A DNA stretch of 64,000 nt from Paulownia fortunei (Eukaryota; Streptophyta; Magnoliopsida; Lamiales; Paulowniaceae): NCBI GenBank assembly GCA_019321725.1, contig JAGSPU010000052.1, positions 1,984,001 to 2,048,000 on the forward strand, in the 5' to 3' direction. Position numbers and translations under genes: made by a program. Within the stretch, counting starts at the first letter, position 1; each line of letters opens with the position of its first letter. Below the pieces are notes generated by a model, which made no database searches, had not been told where the DNA came from, and saw only the letters and a program-made list of their open reading frames with translations. Shown here in pieces: positions 12,573-24,800 of this stretch.

Positions 12573-15500
12573 CTGTCAATTCCCTTTAAAGTGACTAAGA
12601 TGTGTGACCCTGGACAGAATATTATCACCCCTGTAAAGATGGGGGCATGCATGGCCTTCCCAATGAATTTAGCTGGTAATATCTGATTGTAAATTGTAAA
12701 CATAAGTAGCCATTACAATTTGCATGTTCGTTATGCATTAGAGAAGAACTTATTATTCTTTCACACTTGTGCTGTAAAAAATCAAGATTTTGCTTTTCTA
12801 GTGATTGCATAATTATACACAGATATATCATTATTCTCGGTAAGAATAAAACCAGTGCAGGATTTCGTAAAGCCAAATATTTCTATAACCAAATAATGGA
12901 TCATATGACATAGCATATCCCTTAACTGGAATTCCCCATCTGTCTTTTTTCTCTATATTGTTTGCTAAGGTATCACATACAAGATAGACAGGCATAAAAG
13001 AGGTTGCTTTGTAAGAAATAAGAATGATAATGTTTTTCAGTGATTATTGCAACCACTCAGATGCTCATCAAGATATATCTGTTATGAACAGGCAATGAGA
13101 ATTCAGATAGTCATTTGTTAATTCATTCACATGGTAATATTTGACAAGGATGCAAGTGGATATGGTAAATTTGCAGTACCAATTTCCATACCAGAACCCT
13201 AGGCCCCACATTGATTATGGAATATATAATGCAAATTCAAAGTACTATGGTATTTGTATTTACTGTACAAACATACACTGCAAGTGAGAGTCTTCTGCAA
13301 CAGTGGGCACGAAATGATGAATAGAAAGTTGTAACTTTGTTAGACTTAAGTAGTTCGAACAAGATTGATTCACATCTTTTGTTAAGTCTTTCCTTAACTT
13401 CCAACATTTTTTGGTATTTATCTGACGTGTATATGTGGATTGATGTTATTCAGCCTTGGCACTCATATATAATACAATGCACTTTGGTTTATTAAGACAT
13501 GTCTGCAGCTCCTGGAGGAAAACTGCAGCAACTGCAATCCTCATGAAGGATAAGGGAGAGAATATTTCAGTTGATAGCACAATAACCTCCTTATAAACTT
13601 GGAAGGTGATTGTTGACATCTTGAATTTTTTAATATATTTACACCTCATCATCAAATTTTCAATAAGTAGTAGTCGGTTTACTAAGTGGCATGGGAATTT
13701 TCATTTATCATGTGTAATTTGTGCTCTAAAAATGCCTGTATATTGCTATTATACTATGTGATGGTGCGAGAAATCACATTAAGAATTAAGGTGCTATCAC
13801 TCCTCCAGAAGTTAGACCTTTTTAAGGTGGTGCTGCAATTTTGGTGTTTGATGCCGTTGGGTCCTTATTTTTTTCCCTTTGGCAAATTATCATCTTATTA
13901 TAAGTGTATGGTACTTGGTAAGCCATAGGAATAAATCTTAAACAAATGAAAGTCCTGCACCTAGTTTTTTAAAGATGCAACAGGCGTGCACTTAGGAGCA
14001 AGGTACAGCAAGGTGTGGCTTTTCTGTTGTTGTGTGTGCATACTTAAAGACAAGCACAACTTGGTTATTTCTCTCTTCTGTTCTTTTTTCTTGTCTTATT
14101 CTTTCTCTTCTCTCTACGAAAAACTGGAATTTACGGTAAATTCTCTCTGTCATCCGAAATTCATTGATTTTTCCAGAAAGTAATTGGAATCTATTTACAT
14201 TACTCTGATTATTGAAATGTATATTTGATATGAGTACAATTCAGCGGAATTTTGCCTGACATTAGTTGATTTTACTGGACTTAACTGGAATCTGCTATAA
14301 TTGACTAGCACATGCTGAAAATTACTTGAATTTGCTATGTATTTGCTCTACATTTGTTGAAAACTTTTATTCTTCATATTTATATGAAATGCATTTATTT
14401 TTGTGCTTTGCTTCAATCAGACATGCTCCTTGCCTTGACCTATGCCCCGGGATGCATATGTGCAGTGGACAGTTAACAACCCTGTTATTGCTGTAATAAT
14501 ATATGCAGTATATACCAAATTTGTTACATAAAAAACAGGTGAAGCTATTGGACATGAAGTTAACTGTAATAAGAAGGATGATGATAATGCAGGTCTTCAT
14601 ACACTGGAAATTCAGTTTGTCACTGTATTGATACAAGTTCATTGCAGTGCTTCACATCCAGAAATCGGTTGCATACATAAACAAACTTGATGCACTGAGA
14701 TCTTTCATTGAATGTGATAGTTAGAATTCTCCTTGGTGTAGAAAGCCAAGGAAGTTGAGCATTGAAATGCTGGTTTATCCGGGAACAGAGAAATCTCATT
14801 CACTGGTGAAGGTGAAGGTGGTCTACATGGTGAGTTATTTCCTAACCTAAGTCCTTTTTGTTTATGCCCTGAATGTGACAAAACTTCTGCCAGTATAAGA
14901 GACTGTTTCTTACTGATTAGCCAGGTTTGGACTGGTTTAGCCATGGCACTATTGTTATAGCTACCATATCCTTCAAACTAATCCCTTGATGGGACTGGAT
15001 ACTACCCAGTATGTTAAATTATAAGTGTTTTAGTGGAAGCAATCTTTAGCTAGAAATTTCTTGTTGTTTCTGTCATGCTCAATTCACCATCCATCCACCG
15101 CCGCCGCCGCCCCCCTATCACCCGACAAAATGCATTTACTGCACTTATTTTTTGCTAAAATTAGGAGGTGATAAAAAATATGATGGGTCTAACTCATGGT
15201 TATTTCTTATCAATTGAAGGGAAGCCATGAAATGTGATGGACGAAGAGGTAGTATGGAGGCTTGGATCTTTGTTCTTACTAGCAATCTTGGTTAGAATTT
15301 TCTATCATGTTGTCTTATTAAAGTAAAAAACAAATTGGCAAAGCAGTTTGATGTCGTGAGAACAAGAAGGAAAGAATGTGAGAAAGTTTTGCTGCATAGT
15401 ATGTGCTCAACTCATTTGAATACGACCTTTCATACAACTAAAAAACCAAATAGGAAATCCTAAATTTTACATTTAAAGGAGATATGCCAAAAAAAGAAAA

Positions 15501-15990
15501 GAAAAAAGAAGTAATTAATAATGTGGGTTGTACGTCGTGCAACAATGGTAGCCTATTACTAACAATTCAAACCCTTGATTGAAAAAAAATAAAAAGGGAA
15601 CGTGAATATATTTGACAACCAAAGAAATATATATACATATAGTCTCAAATTCGTTTTCTGTTTACTATAATATGAAACCAAACTGCTTACAAAAATTCTG
15701 ATATTAATTCGTGTTATGATTTTTAATATTACACCACATTTTTAAATAAATTAAGTAAATTTGTTGATATTGCATTCGAAAAAAAATAGTCAAGTTAGTC
15801 CGAATAAAAAATAATTATGGGATGGAATAGATAATAAAACTTTTAGAAAACAAGGACGAACGAAAAGAGCTCTATGCATAAAAGTGAAGTCCCCACCAAA
15901 ACGTGGGGCAGAAATTAAGGGGATCAACAAAGCTTTTGGATAGAACAGTTAGCTGAAACACAGAAACATTTTCAAAATTTCCAGAAGAGG
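12573..15990. other. 3' flank of GnT-II and long spacer, no gene seen
   Basis: About 3.4 kb with no ORF that resembles a known family. Around 14100-14340 the motif ACTGGAATYTAC recurs in degenerate form, suggesting a decayed repeat. A short CCG run occurs near 15100. Nothing else is supported. Confidence 0.5.
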
Positions 15991-18004
15991 ATGCTATTCT
16001 ATGGCGCAACTTACACCACATGTTCGATGATATGCCCCAGAGGAGGCCAAACTCAATTACCCAGAAAAAAGCCTAGTTCTCTTGCTTCCACACGCGTCAC
16101 TGCTGGCAAACAAATAGCTGCTGTGCTAGTTGCCGCCGCCGCATTTGTGTTGTCTGCGGACGCCATCGAGGTGGCAGCCCCGCAAGAGCAGGAGGAGACT
16201 CTGTCCAACATACCACAAACGTTGTCCAGCGTGTGCACTCCTGAACAGCAGGACTGCAAGAAAAGGTATAAAATCCAACGGCCCAAGTCGAGAAAAGCGG
16301 AAGCTTGCACCAGTAAATGCGTAACCACTTGCACTCAGGGTGGCTTTGGTTCTCCCGGCGAAGGCCTTTCAGTACTAGAAGGTAAGAATGCGAATGTTGA
16401 GGGTATGGGATTTTTCAATGGTACTCCAAAAGTAGTATCATTCATTGAGATAAATGTGCATCAATGGCATAGAATAATTAGGCGTTCATCTGATGAAGGG
16501 CTTGTTCAATGTCATTGCTGGAGTAGTGCTCATGTTAGCTCATATTCTTTCGCATCTAATCGTACACCCCCTATTCTTCTATAGAATCGATGAAATGTAC
16601 AAAAATCTCACTTAATGTGAGCACTGTTCTTGTAGTAGTATAGAAGGAGCTATTATGATGTATTTACGTTGATGTCTATGGTGGCTTTTTAATGCTCATT
16701 ACAAACATGAAAGGGATTGAAATATGTATGTGGGACTTTCTACCATGTAACCTTAAACTTAAAATCCTAGTTGAGTTGCTAAGCTTAGAATCGTGAGAGA
16801 TGATGCTGACATTAGTAAGGTTCAGGGAGGTGTTTTTGTGTATAGATTTATATTTTGATTGCTTTTGAAGTTGTCACTTTGCTTTTCAGCTTCTTCCACC
16901 CTAACTTAGCCTTCGAAAGAAGAAGGTTTCCCGTGAGAGGTTGCAAGTTCCATATTGATTGTGGATAGCCATTGAAATTAATATAAGGTCGTGGGTAACA
17001 CCTTGAATGGATGACATTGGTTTTAAGTTGATGCTTTAATGTGGCAAGCTAGGCTTGCAAACTCATCATCAATTCTATGCTTAATTCTCTCTTGGCTCTA
17101 GCATTGTGTTATAATGTTTGGCTCATGTTAGCAGCTGGTAAAGAGCTTTATTTTGTTTTCATGGATACCAAAAATCTACTCATTTACATCATACTAGGCG
17201 ATCAACTTTACAGAGCACAGATTATGAAAATTGATTTTGCTCCTCATCTTTCTTGATGAAGTAAGCTATTGAAGTAAATTTGCATTATAATCGTGTGTGA
17301 TGTACTAAGATATAAGTTTTTCTTGATATTGCAGTCCGAGTATATAGTAGGAAAGCGCTTTGCCAAATGCATATTAGTTTATTGCTTGTATTCAACAATG
17401 ATTTGAATGTTTCTTATTTACCTACAGACCTCTAGTGGTTTTCAAGGATGGGTTCCGGAGTCGTAAATATTGGTAAATTCTTTTCGTTTCCTTTTTGTTA
17501 GCACATATTATTATTTACTAGACTTTTACCTTAAATATTCCTCTTGGTAAATATTTATTGGGAATTGTTTCAATATGATCTTTTCTTCAGCAATTCTGTA
17601 TTTTCAAAATTTACCTTCATTTAGTACTGTTTTGATGTTTAAATTCTTCAAATTAAAGATTGACTCCTTTATTTATTTATCAAATGATATGTGTTAAGTA
17701 CAATCTGTATCTATTTGTTGCTCTTTTCCATCTGTTAAAACTATAATTCTATTTTGTTATCAATATTAGGTCTTGAGGATTTACATATTGGAGTATTATT
17801 TATTTTATACCCATTTTGAAATTGCTTCCACTGTTATATTCTTATCCATATCTGAATCAAGATCCGACTTTTCCATAAAATAAGAGAACCTTTTTCTCTC
17901 TTGGATTATACCAGTAATTTGATTGTTCCTATTTTTCTTTCTACAGTTTGTCAGAGTGCTCTGATATCTGTAACTTGATCGGAGATGGTGATGATGGACG
18001 TTGA
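15991..18004 (+). CDS. Small cysteine-rich protein, predicted thylakoid-lumen, function unknown
   Basis: Three exons: 15991-16381, 17428-17472, 17947-18004, about 164 residues. The N-terminus is Ser/Thr/Arg-rich and lacks acidic residues, like a plastid transit peptide. A hydrophobic stretch (IAAVLVAAAAFVLSADA) ending in an Ala-X-Ala-type site follows near residue 55, so the pair looks like a bipartite thylakoid-lumen signal. The mature part is short and Cys-rich: VCTPEQQDCKKRY, RKAEACTSKCVTTC, and a tail reading YCLSECSDICNLIGDGDDG. I recognise this as a conserved plant family but cannot name a function. Exon phases agree only if one C is added near 16365 (CC for CCC); read literally, exon 2 hits a stop at once. 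The start is the first ATG of this frame; another ATG at about 16000 in a different frame (ATGGCGCAAC) leaves the exact N-terminus open. Confidence 0.7.
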
Positions 18005-20217
18005 CTCATGCTTGATACATTTTTCTTGATCCCTATTAGCTATTTCCCAGCATTTTCATGCAAGTTTACAGGTATAATCAAAATCTACTCGTCAATATAT
18101 ACGTTTAGAGGCAACTGTAAATGCACATTTATTCGTGCAATTCACAGTATGATGCTTGAAATTGTTCTCTTTTTCCTCCAAGAATAAGATGGGGAAGAAA
18201 ATTAGATTATTCTTTATTACAGATGCCAGTTTAGCCTGGAAGAAAGAAAACCAGTTACAATTTTGCAAGAAGCAGCAGAGAGTATTTCATATGTGAAATC
18301 GTTTCAAGGAAATAGTGATATCAATGGACTGCTTATTTTGTTATTGAGCATATAATCCTAGAAAGAGATCAACCTACAATATCAACTTATTATAATTCAT
18401 ATTATAAATTAAGATTAAGTAATTTGACAAGTAGAGCTCCCTCTGTTTGAGTTCGATTTTTATTCTCGACATTAAGTAATTTATAAAATTAATTTGCAAA
18501 TATCAACAATATAAGGTTGCCAAGAAAGTTTATTGATACATACATAAGTTTCGACATAGACTAGCGTCACAGCTTATACTATTTTAATAAAAATCAGTAT
18601 ACTTCTTCAAACAATGACACACGAAGGCAAATATATTATTTATTGGAGATTTGATACAATTGCATTCTATATTAGATCTTCAGATCTTGCTGTGGCCGAT
18701 AACCCATTTTAAATTCAAATTGGCCGGACTGAAAACTTGTTTTAGGTTAAAAAATTTACAGTTTCATACTCAACTTATGCAAAATTATAAAATTCTCATC
18801 TAGGATTAACAAGGAGATTTTTTTTTAAATGAAACGGTTAAATATATAATTATATCAGATATATCAGTAAATAATTAATTAACAATCAACAATCAATTAT
18901 CATAAAAATATATTTGATGGCGTTGAAACTCAAGACTATGTTAATAGTATTAAATAAGGTCCAATCACCTGGGCCAGGTCCTATATGACCAAATGAAATG
19001 TGTAGAATAAATTTAATTTATTCATTATGCCACACAATTTGGAAAATGTCAATCCTGAATTAGGAGAGTTAAGGGCCACTCACTCCATTTATTAACACAA
19101 TTAGCAAACAGTCAATCAATATGACATTACCCAACTGCTTTTGTTTTTAGGTCATAATTTCTATTTTGAAGAAATGAGGAAGCAATAATGCTTGAAAACG
19201 ATTGAAAGCTAAGTGAATATGATAAGGTGATTTATTCAGCATAATAAATAAGTAAAAGGACTGATTACTGATTGCTAATTTACACAGTACTATCTTCCAC
19301 CACCTAATAACCAAACGGGACCCAACAAAGGTTAGATTTTTTGTAGTTACATTATTATATTAATAACAAATTAAATATATGAAGCTCAAATTACTATAAA
19401 ATGAGACAAATAATTAACACATCCGTGCCACTTACCCCAAAATTTCAAACTAACAGAATTTCGATTGAGATCTCAAGACTTATTATAATCACGGAACCTC
19501 AAGTGCAAGTCTTGCTAAAATTATGGCAATTCATCTAATTTTATAAGTATTAATTTATTCCAATTTGAGATGAACTTTGTAGTCTTTCATTGCGTAGAAT
19601 TATTGTTAATATCTTGATATATCGATCGCTTTACCTAAAAAACCTTCCATCTGCTAATCAAACAAAAGAAAAACTCTCAATGTTCATTATTTTGGATGAT
19701 TCCCATTTTCTTTCCTGTTTCATTTTCTTTTCTTATTTTATTTTGACAGACTTCTCCCCACCCTTTTTCTTCTCTCTTGATGCCCACAAACTAAAATTTC
19801 TCACTGTTAAATAAACAGAAGTCTAACTATATAATTAGTATACAAATTAATGAATGAAAAATTAATAAATAAATAATTGAGAAACATAAAAATTTAAACT
19901 AGTCACGTGATGACTGTGGTTTTGATCTCTAAAAGTATGTAGAATGCGTGTACAAAGAAAATTCAAAACCACTGCAATAATGTAATCTCTACACTTCATG
20001 ACTGCAACTTTCTGCAAAAGTCGCAAAAAGAGGAAATAACAAATAGTTTGCGTCTGATCTCAGTTATCAAGTCAACCAACAGTAATTTCCAGCTAAAAAC
20101 ACACACTAAAATGTCTGTATATTCCAATGTACAATCAATCTATCATCAAAGTACAAGCACCAAAAGCACGGTAAAAAAAAAGCACAACCGAAAGATAAAA
20201 AAAAAAAAAAAAAAAAG
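18005..20217. other. Gene-free spacer
   Basis: AT-rich, with many stop codons in all frames. The ORF at 19590-19814 has low-complexity Ser/Phe composition and no family resemblance. Nothing supported. Confidence 0.5.
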
Positions 20218-20478
20218 TTAAGTATGCATAACGGTAAAGAAAAACAAAACAAACAAAACACCGGTATTCAGAACATTCAAAAATCTACCTTCTGGCGCGG
20301 TGAGGCGTGGGGTGAGTAAGCGGGAAATGACGTGGCGAAGGCGCGGGCAGATGGACGAAACGGCTCCGCGGATGAGAAACTCCGTAGTCTCGACGAAGAG
20401 ATTGAGGCTGCGGATCGGCGGAATGCAAAGAATGAGCGGCGCCACCGCGAACGCAGCCGTGAACAGCACTTGCAGCAT
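20218..20478 (-). CDS. Tiny hydrophobic plant protein, function unknown
   Basis: 86 residues as an open frame. The N-terminus reads MLQVLFTAAFAVAPLILCIP, a membrane-spanning or signal-anchor segment, followed by PIRSLNLFVETTEFLIRG and an Arg-rich stretch. I recognise the pattern (MLQ, hydrophobic segment, PPIRSLNLFVET, PRLRHAWSR-like) as a family of roughly 65-residue plant proteins of unknown function. The tail after LTAPEG is not family-like; an AAG/GTAGAT sequence at that point could be a splice donor, so the true C-terminus may differ. Two upstream ATGs exist in the leader, one starting an overlapping frame at 20534 that is Arg/Ser-rich and probably not a stable product. Confidence 0.6.
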   Translation of the reverse strand: MLQVLFTAAFAVAPLILCIPPIRSLNLFVETTEFLIRGAVSSICPRLRHVISRLLTPRLTAPEGRFLNVLNTGVLFVLFFFTVMHT

Positions 20479-21867
20479 CGAGACTTTTTTCTTTTCCTTT
20501 TCTGAGTTTCAGTGCATGGAGAGAGTACAACCATAAATAAGAGGAGTTAGCGATTATCTGTCGTTTAAATAAGTATTAAACTGTGTGGGGACAGTGAAAA
20601 TTGCGTGTGGCTGAAATTGGAGCCCGCTGGAATTTTAATTTTGTTTTCTGCCAAGGCAATTAATACTGTTTGGAGGGAGAAGTGGAAATGTCGAAATTGT
20701 CCCTCCCATGGATAGTTGACTTTGTTTTGATTGAGTCGTTTATGTAATTAAACACTTGAATAAGATATAAAGTTAACATGTCTAATGTTTTAATAATTTA
20801 TTATGTTATGATTATAATTTTTAAAAACTGTTAAATCACAGCATTTTGTCTTAAGAAATTAACTCAAGAATGTGGTGTTTCATTCTAGAAATAATAATAA
20901 TTGATATTTGAGATTTAACTCCACAAATTTTATGAATTAGTGAAGTCTAATTTAATTCTTTACTACCATTTTCTTATTTGTTAACATATTGATTGAAGCA
21001 GGAATTTTTCATCCCTAAAAAATAAATAATTTATTCTAAAACAAAGATATCTAATCAAGTTTATAAAAGTACAAACTTAATACTTTAGTTTAGTTGAATC
21101 AAAAATCATATTTGTCAATTGTCATTAATAGAGATATTCAGGATTAATTGATCAAATAAAAAATTAAAAAATTTATTTTCTAAGAATTATTTGAGAATGA
21201 TTTCCTATTCGAATTAGATGGGATCATTGGTGGTAGCAAATGGTGTATGAATGGTGGTTGGGGTATTGGTATTGAAACTATTGAGGGGGGTTAAGACAAG
21301 GAAAGAATTAAACATTCATTAAAAGCTAACAAAGTGATCAAAACATGTGGCAAACAATCTTTATCATCAAACTTTGGATGGGAAAACAGTGGGCAAACCA
21401 TTTGTGACCATATTTACATAAAAGTGATGGTGACTAAATGTCAATTCTAAGGGTTATAGAGATGTAAACACCAAGGTTGCCCCCACTAACTTAATTGTGT
21501 TAAAGCCACCATATGTTTGCATTAAAAAAAAAAAAGAAAAAGAAAAAGGAGAATCAAATCAACACTGCTATTTTTCTGGAAAAATTCTTGAAAAGTTTTG
21601 GCTCCATAGGTCGGATTCATGTCCAAATGTAAGATTAGGCAAGATCCAACATAATTCGTAAAGATCCCATATATTCCAAAATGATCCAACGACAGTTGGT
21701 TAATCCTGCCAAATACACCTGAACTTCTGGAAAAACATAAAAAAAAAAAATCCCTAATCCCTCTTTTTCTTAGGTACTATGAAGTGTAATATATGATCAT
21801 ACGCAGACATTCTATGATCAATTTACCTCGTTCTTGGAAACTTCAAGTACATATATACATGCTAAGG
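20479..21867. other. Spacer between the small protein gene and the ARM gene 3' end
   Basis: No gene seen. The part near 20479-20720 is the probable promoter and leader of the small (-) gene. The rest is AT-rich without recognisable elements. Confidence 0.5.
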
Positions 21868-24800
21868 TTATGCAAGCACGGTGAATTGGCGATCAAGAAG
21901 AAAATTGGTAAAAAGAAAACTAATGAGAAGTAAAACATACAAGGATTGCTGGCACATTTGCCTTACATCTGGGAAGGATCTGTTGAGGAGGTTTTGAAGC
22001 AATGTTCTTGCTTCTAATAGCCAGGGGATATGCTTTCTACCACCTCTTCTTCACTTGCCATTAGACACATGAGCAACTTCGCACCTGCCAATTTCTCCTG
22101 TGAACAAATGACAAGCTACAAAGTGAGCAGCAAGTTTTACAGTCCATCTTATACTACTAGCAACTTGCATAAGCCAAGAAGACATCAACAAGTAGTGTGA
22201 AATTTTGAATTGGACATGTCAATATATTATAGCGGCCTTTGAACGTATGACAGATGTGTTGCCACACGCTTACTCTGGGAGATTGAATATTTTGAACTAA
22301 CGTAAGACATAAAGTTCAGCAAAGTATAACCATTTAACAATATGAAGACCTTTGTTTCGTGAGCTAGATATGGTCTCGTAAATGCTTTGCACCACCAGCA
22401 AAGGAATGACAATACAAAGCTTTGCATTTGAACTTAAACTTATTTTCAGTCGTAAATCTATCATGCCTAATCCACAGGAGAAATGTTTATTAAGTTCATA
22501 TTTAGTATCTCCAATTTAAAGTACCTTCTGGGATCCTTCTCTAAGTGATTTGAGAGCGACTCTAAGAAGATCATTAGAATATGGAAATATTGAAGACTTC
22601 AAATGGTATGCCACTGTGAAGAGAACCTGGATGCACGCTGCCCTAATCTCTGGCTCCACCAACCCCTGAAAACAGAAGATAGGGGTAAAAAAGCACAAGA
22701 AACCACAAATTAGTCTTTCTTGTAACCCTGCCAGAACCTGACTACGACGACAAGAAAATAGCATACCCCAACAGAACGGATAACACATGGAAGAATTTTC
22801 CTAACAAATGATTTCTTTCCAGTATCTGATATCTTCTGACAGGCGCTTATAAGGACATTAGCCATGCAAAGTCGAAATGAGAGGCGGACAGTTGCCTCAG
22901 CCATCCCACCTCCATCAAATTCCAGAAAAATATCCTCTTCATCACTGTCAATTGATTGATCACATATGCAAGTACAGAACCGCTGGAAATAGCCATGTCT
23001 GCAATTGTATAACAGGTCCTATGGTTTTTAGGAGGAACTTGAAAAACTTTAACATTTAAAGTGATAATTTCAAAGCTAAGACATATACTCTCAAAGTTAG
23101 AACCTTTTGCGGACTCCGGAGCTTGTAGTTCTGTGCACAACATCAAAGCCAGACAGTCCATGCACCCAAGTTGTGCTTTGGAAACTGAAGACAAACATTG
23201 CAGCCATCATGGGTCAGAATGAGTTAGGAACTCAGCAGCATAGGTAAGTGATTACTTACTTTCATCTCTGTCCACTGATGTCCATGACAGAACTTTCTGT
23301 ATTGTTTTCCTTATTCTGGACAAATCAGGATGCCTATAAGCATTGTTGCCTCTAACCTAATTCCAAAAACAGAGCAGAAATTGGGAACTAGTAGATACCA
23401 AGCACAATTCTGCAAAGTTGAATACTTGCAATAACATATCAAACTGGACGCTGGTGATGATCTTACCATAAGAGACGTACAAAAAGAAAACAGACAAACT
23501 TTGATCTTCAACAAGTCCTTAGCATTAGCAGCAGATTCCAATTGAGAGGACAAAATTTGAATGAGAACCTGCATAATCACAAAACCAGTGAAATCACCAT
23601 GATTAATATCACAGGCGTTGATTTAAGTCAGACCTCATTAGTGAAAAGTATTATATGAGCTACATTAATGTTTGGGCAATAACATGTCTGAGCCACAAGA
23701 GTTGATTATATCAACACTTTATATTGTTACTGAATCAATTATTTTAGGACATCTCCTTACAACTTGTTTACCCAGCCAATAGGCCACCTCAAATAAGCAT
23801 AAATCTCTTTGCGTCAGAATGTAATTTTGTGAAGGGAGACCTAATCCTTCATGTTAACTTGAAAAGTGACCAATAATGAAAGTAAATCAGTAACAGCTGC
23901 ATGATCAGGTTTCATATCAACTTGTGGCTACCTTGGGGTGGATTCTCCCACAGAGCTCTGCAGCAAGCTTCCGAACATCTTCAAATTCAGACTTACTCAA
24001 AGCCCTAAATAAGATATTAACTACAAATATCAAGTTCTTTTTCCGAACACCAAACCTCAAAGTGTTTAATTTGTCAGGCAAACCTGTTAATCATCAAGGC
24101 AGCAATGCACTCAGTGCCTTCAATGCTGAAATGCCCGTCTTCTGATTAATGACAACATCAGAACATAATACTCATATGAATCAAAATTTACTAAAAATAA
24201 AATTTAAGGGAACCAAAGGATTAGCTCAATTTCTGTTTGCCATATCTGGTCAGATTGATACCAGTTTCTAGAGGCTCATTCTAAATTTTAAAAAAATATA
24301 ATGAAATTACAAGCACATTTCAATAAAATCAGGGGTCAGAAAGTGTTTTATCATGGGGTGGGTTGACAAAATCTGAGATATGCTGTCCGATTCTGAATTG
24401 TCATTTTGCATCTCCCCAAACATAATAGAATGCCAATCACTAAAATGAATAATAAGAGTTGAAACCAACAGTATTAGAGGTTGATGAACCTCGTGATGCA
24501 TAAAAGGCCAAGGATCAATTTATCCACTAACTCTTTGGCAAGGAGATAAAGTCATAGTGAAGCATTCTGAACTGAATGCAATGACCAAATTCACAAAATC
24601 AGCTTTATAAGCTTCACTCTGCAGATTTCTCCATACAATCTTTTAGATTTATGTATAATCCAAATCTTTATTATGCATCCCCTGATATTATCCACTTGAA
24701 GGAGCATCATGGGCAAACCAATAACTAAACAAATTAAAAGTAAGAAACATACCATGCAGATCTGAATCCTCGGAAATTCACCATATACAAGAGGAGAATT

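Noticed and set aside
20277..20534. Arg/Ser-rich minus-strand ORF overlapping the tiny protein
   Set aside because: Composition is what a shifted frame of a GC-richer coding stretch gives; the MLQVLF frame has the family-like sequence.
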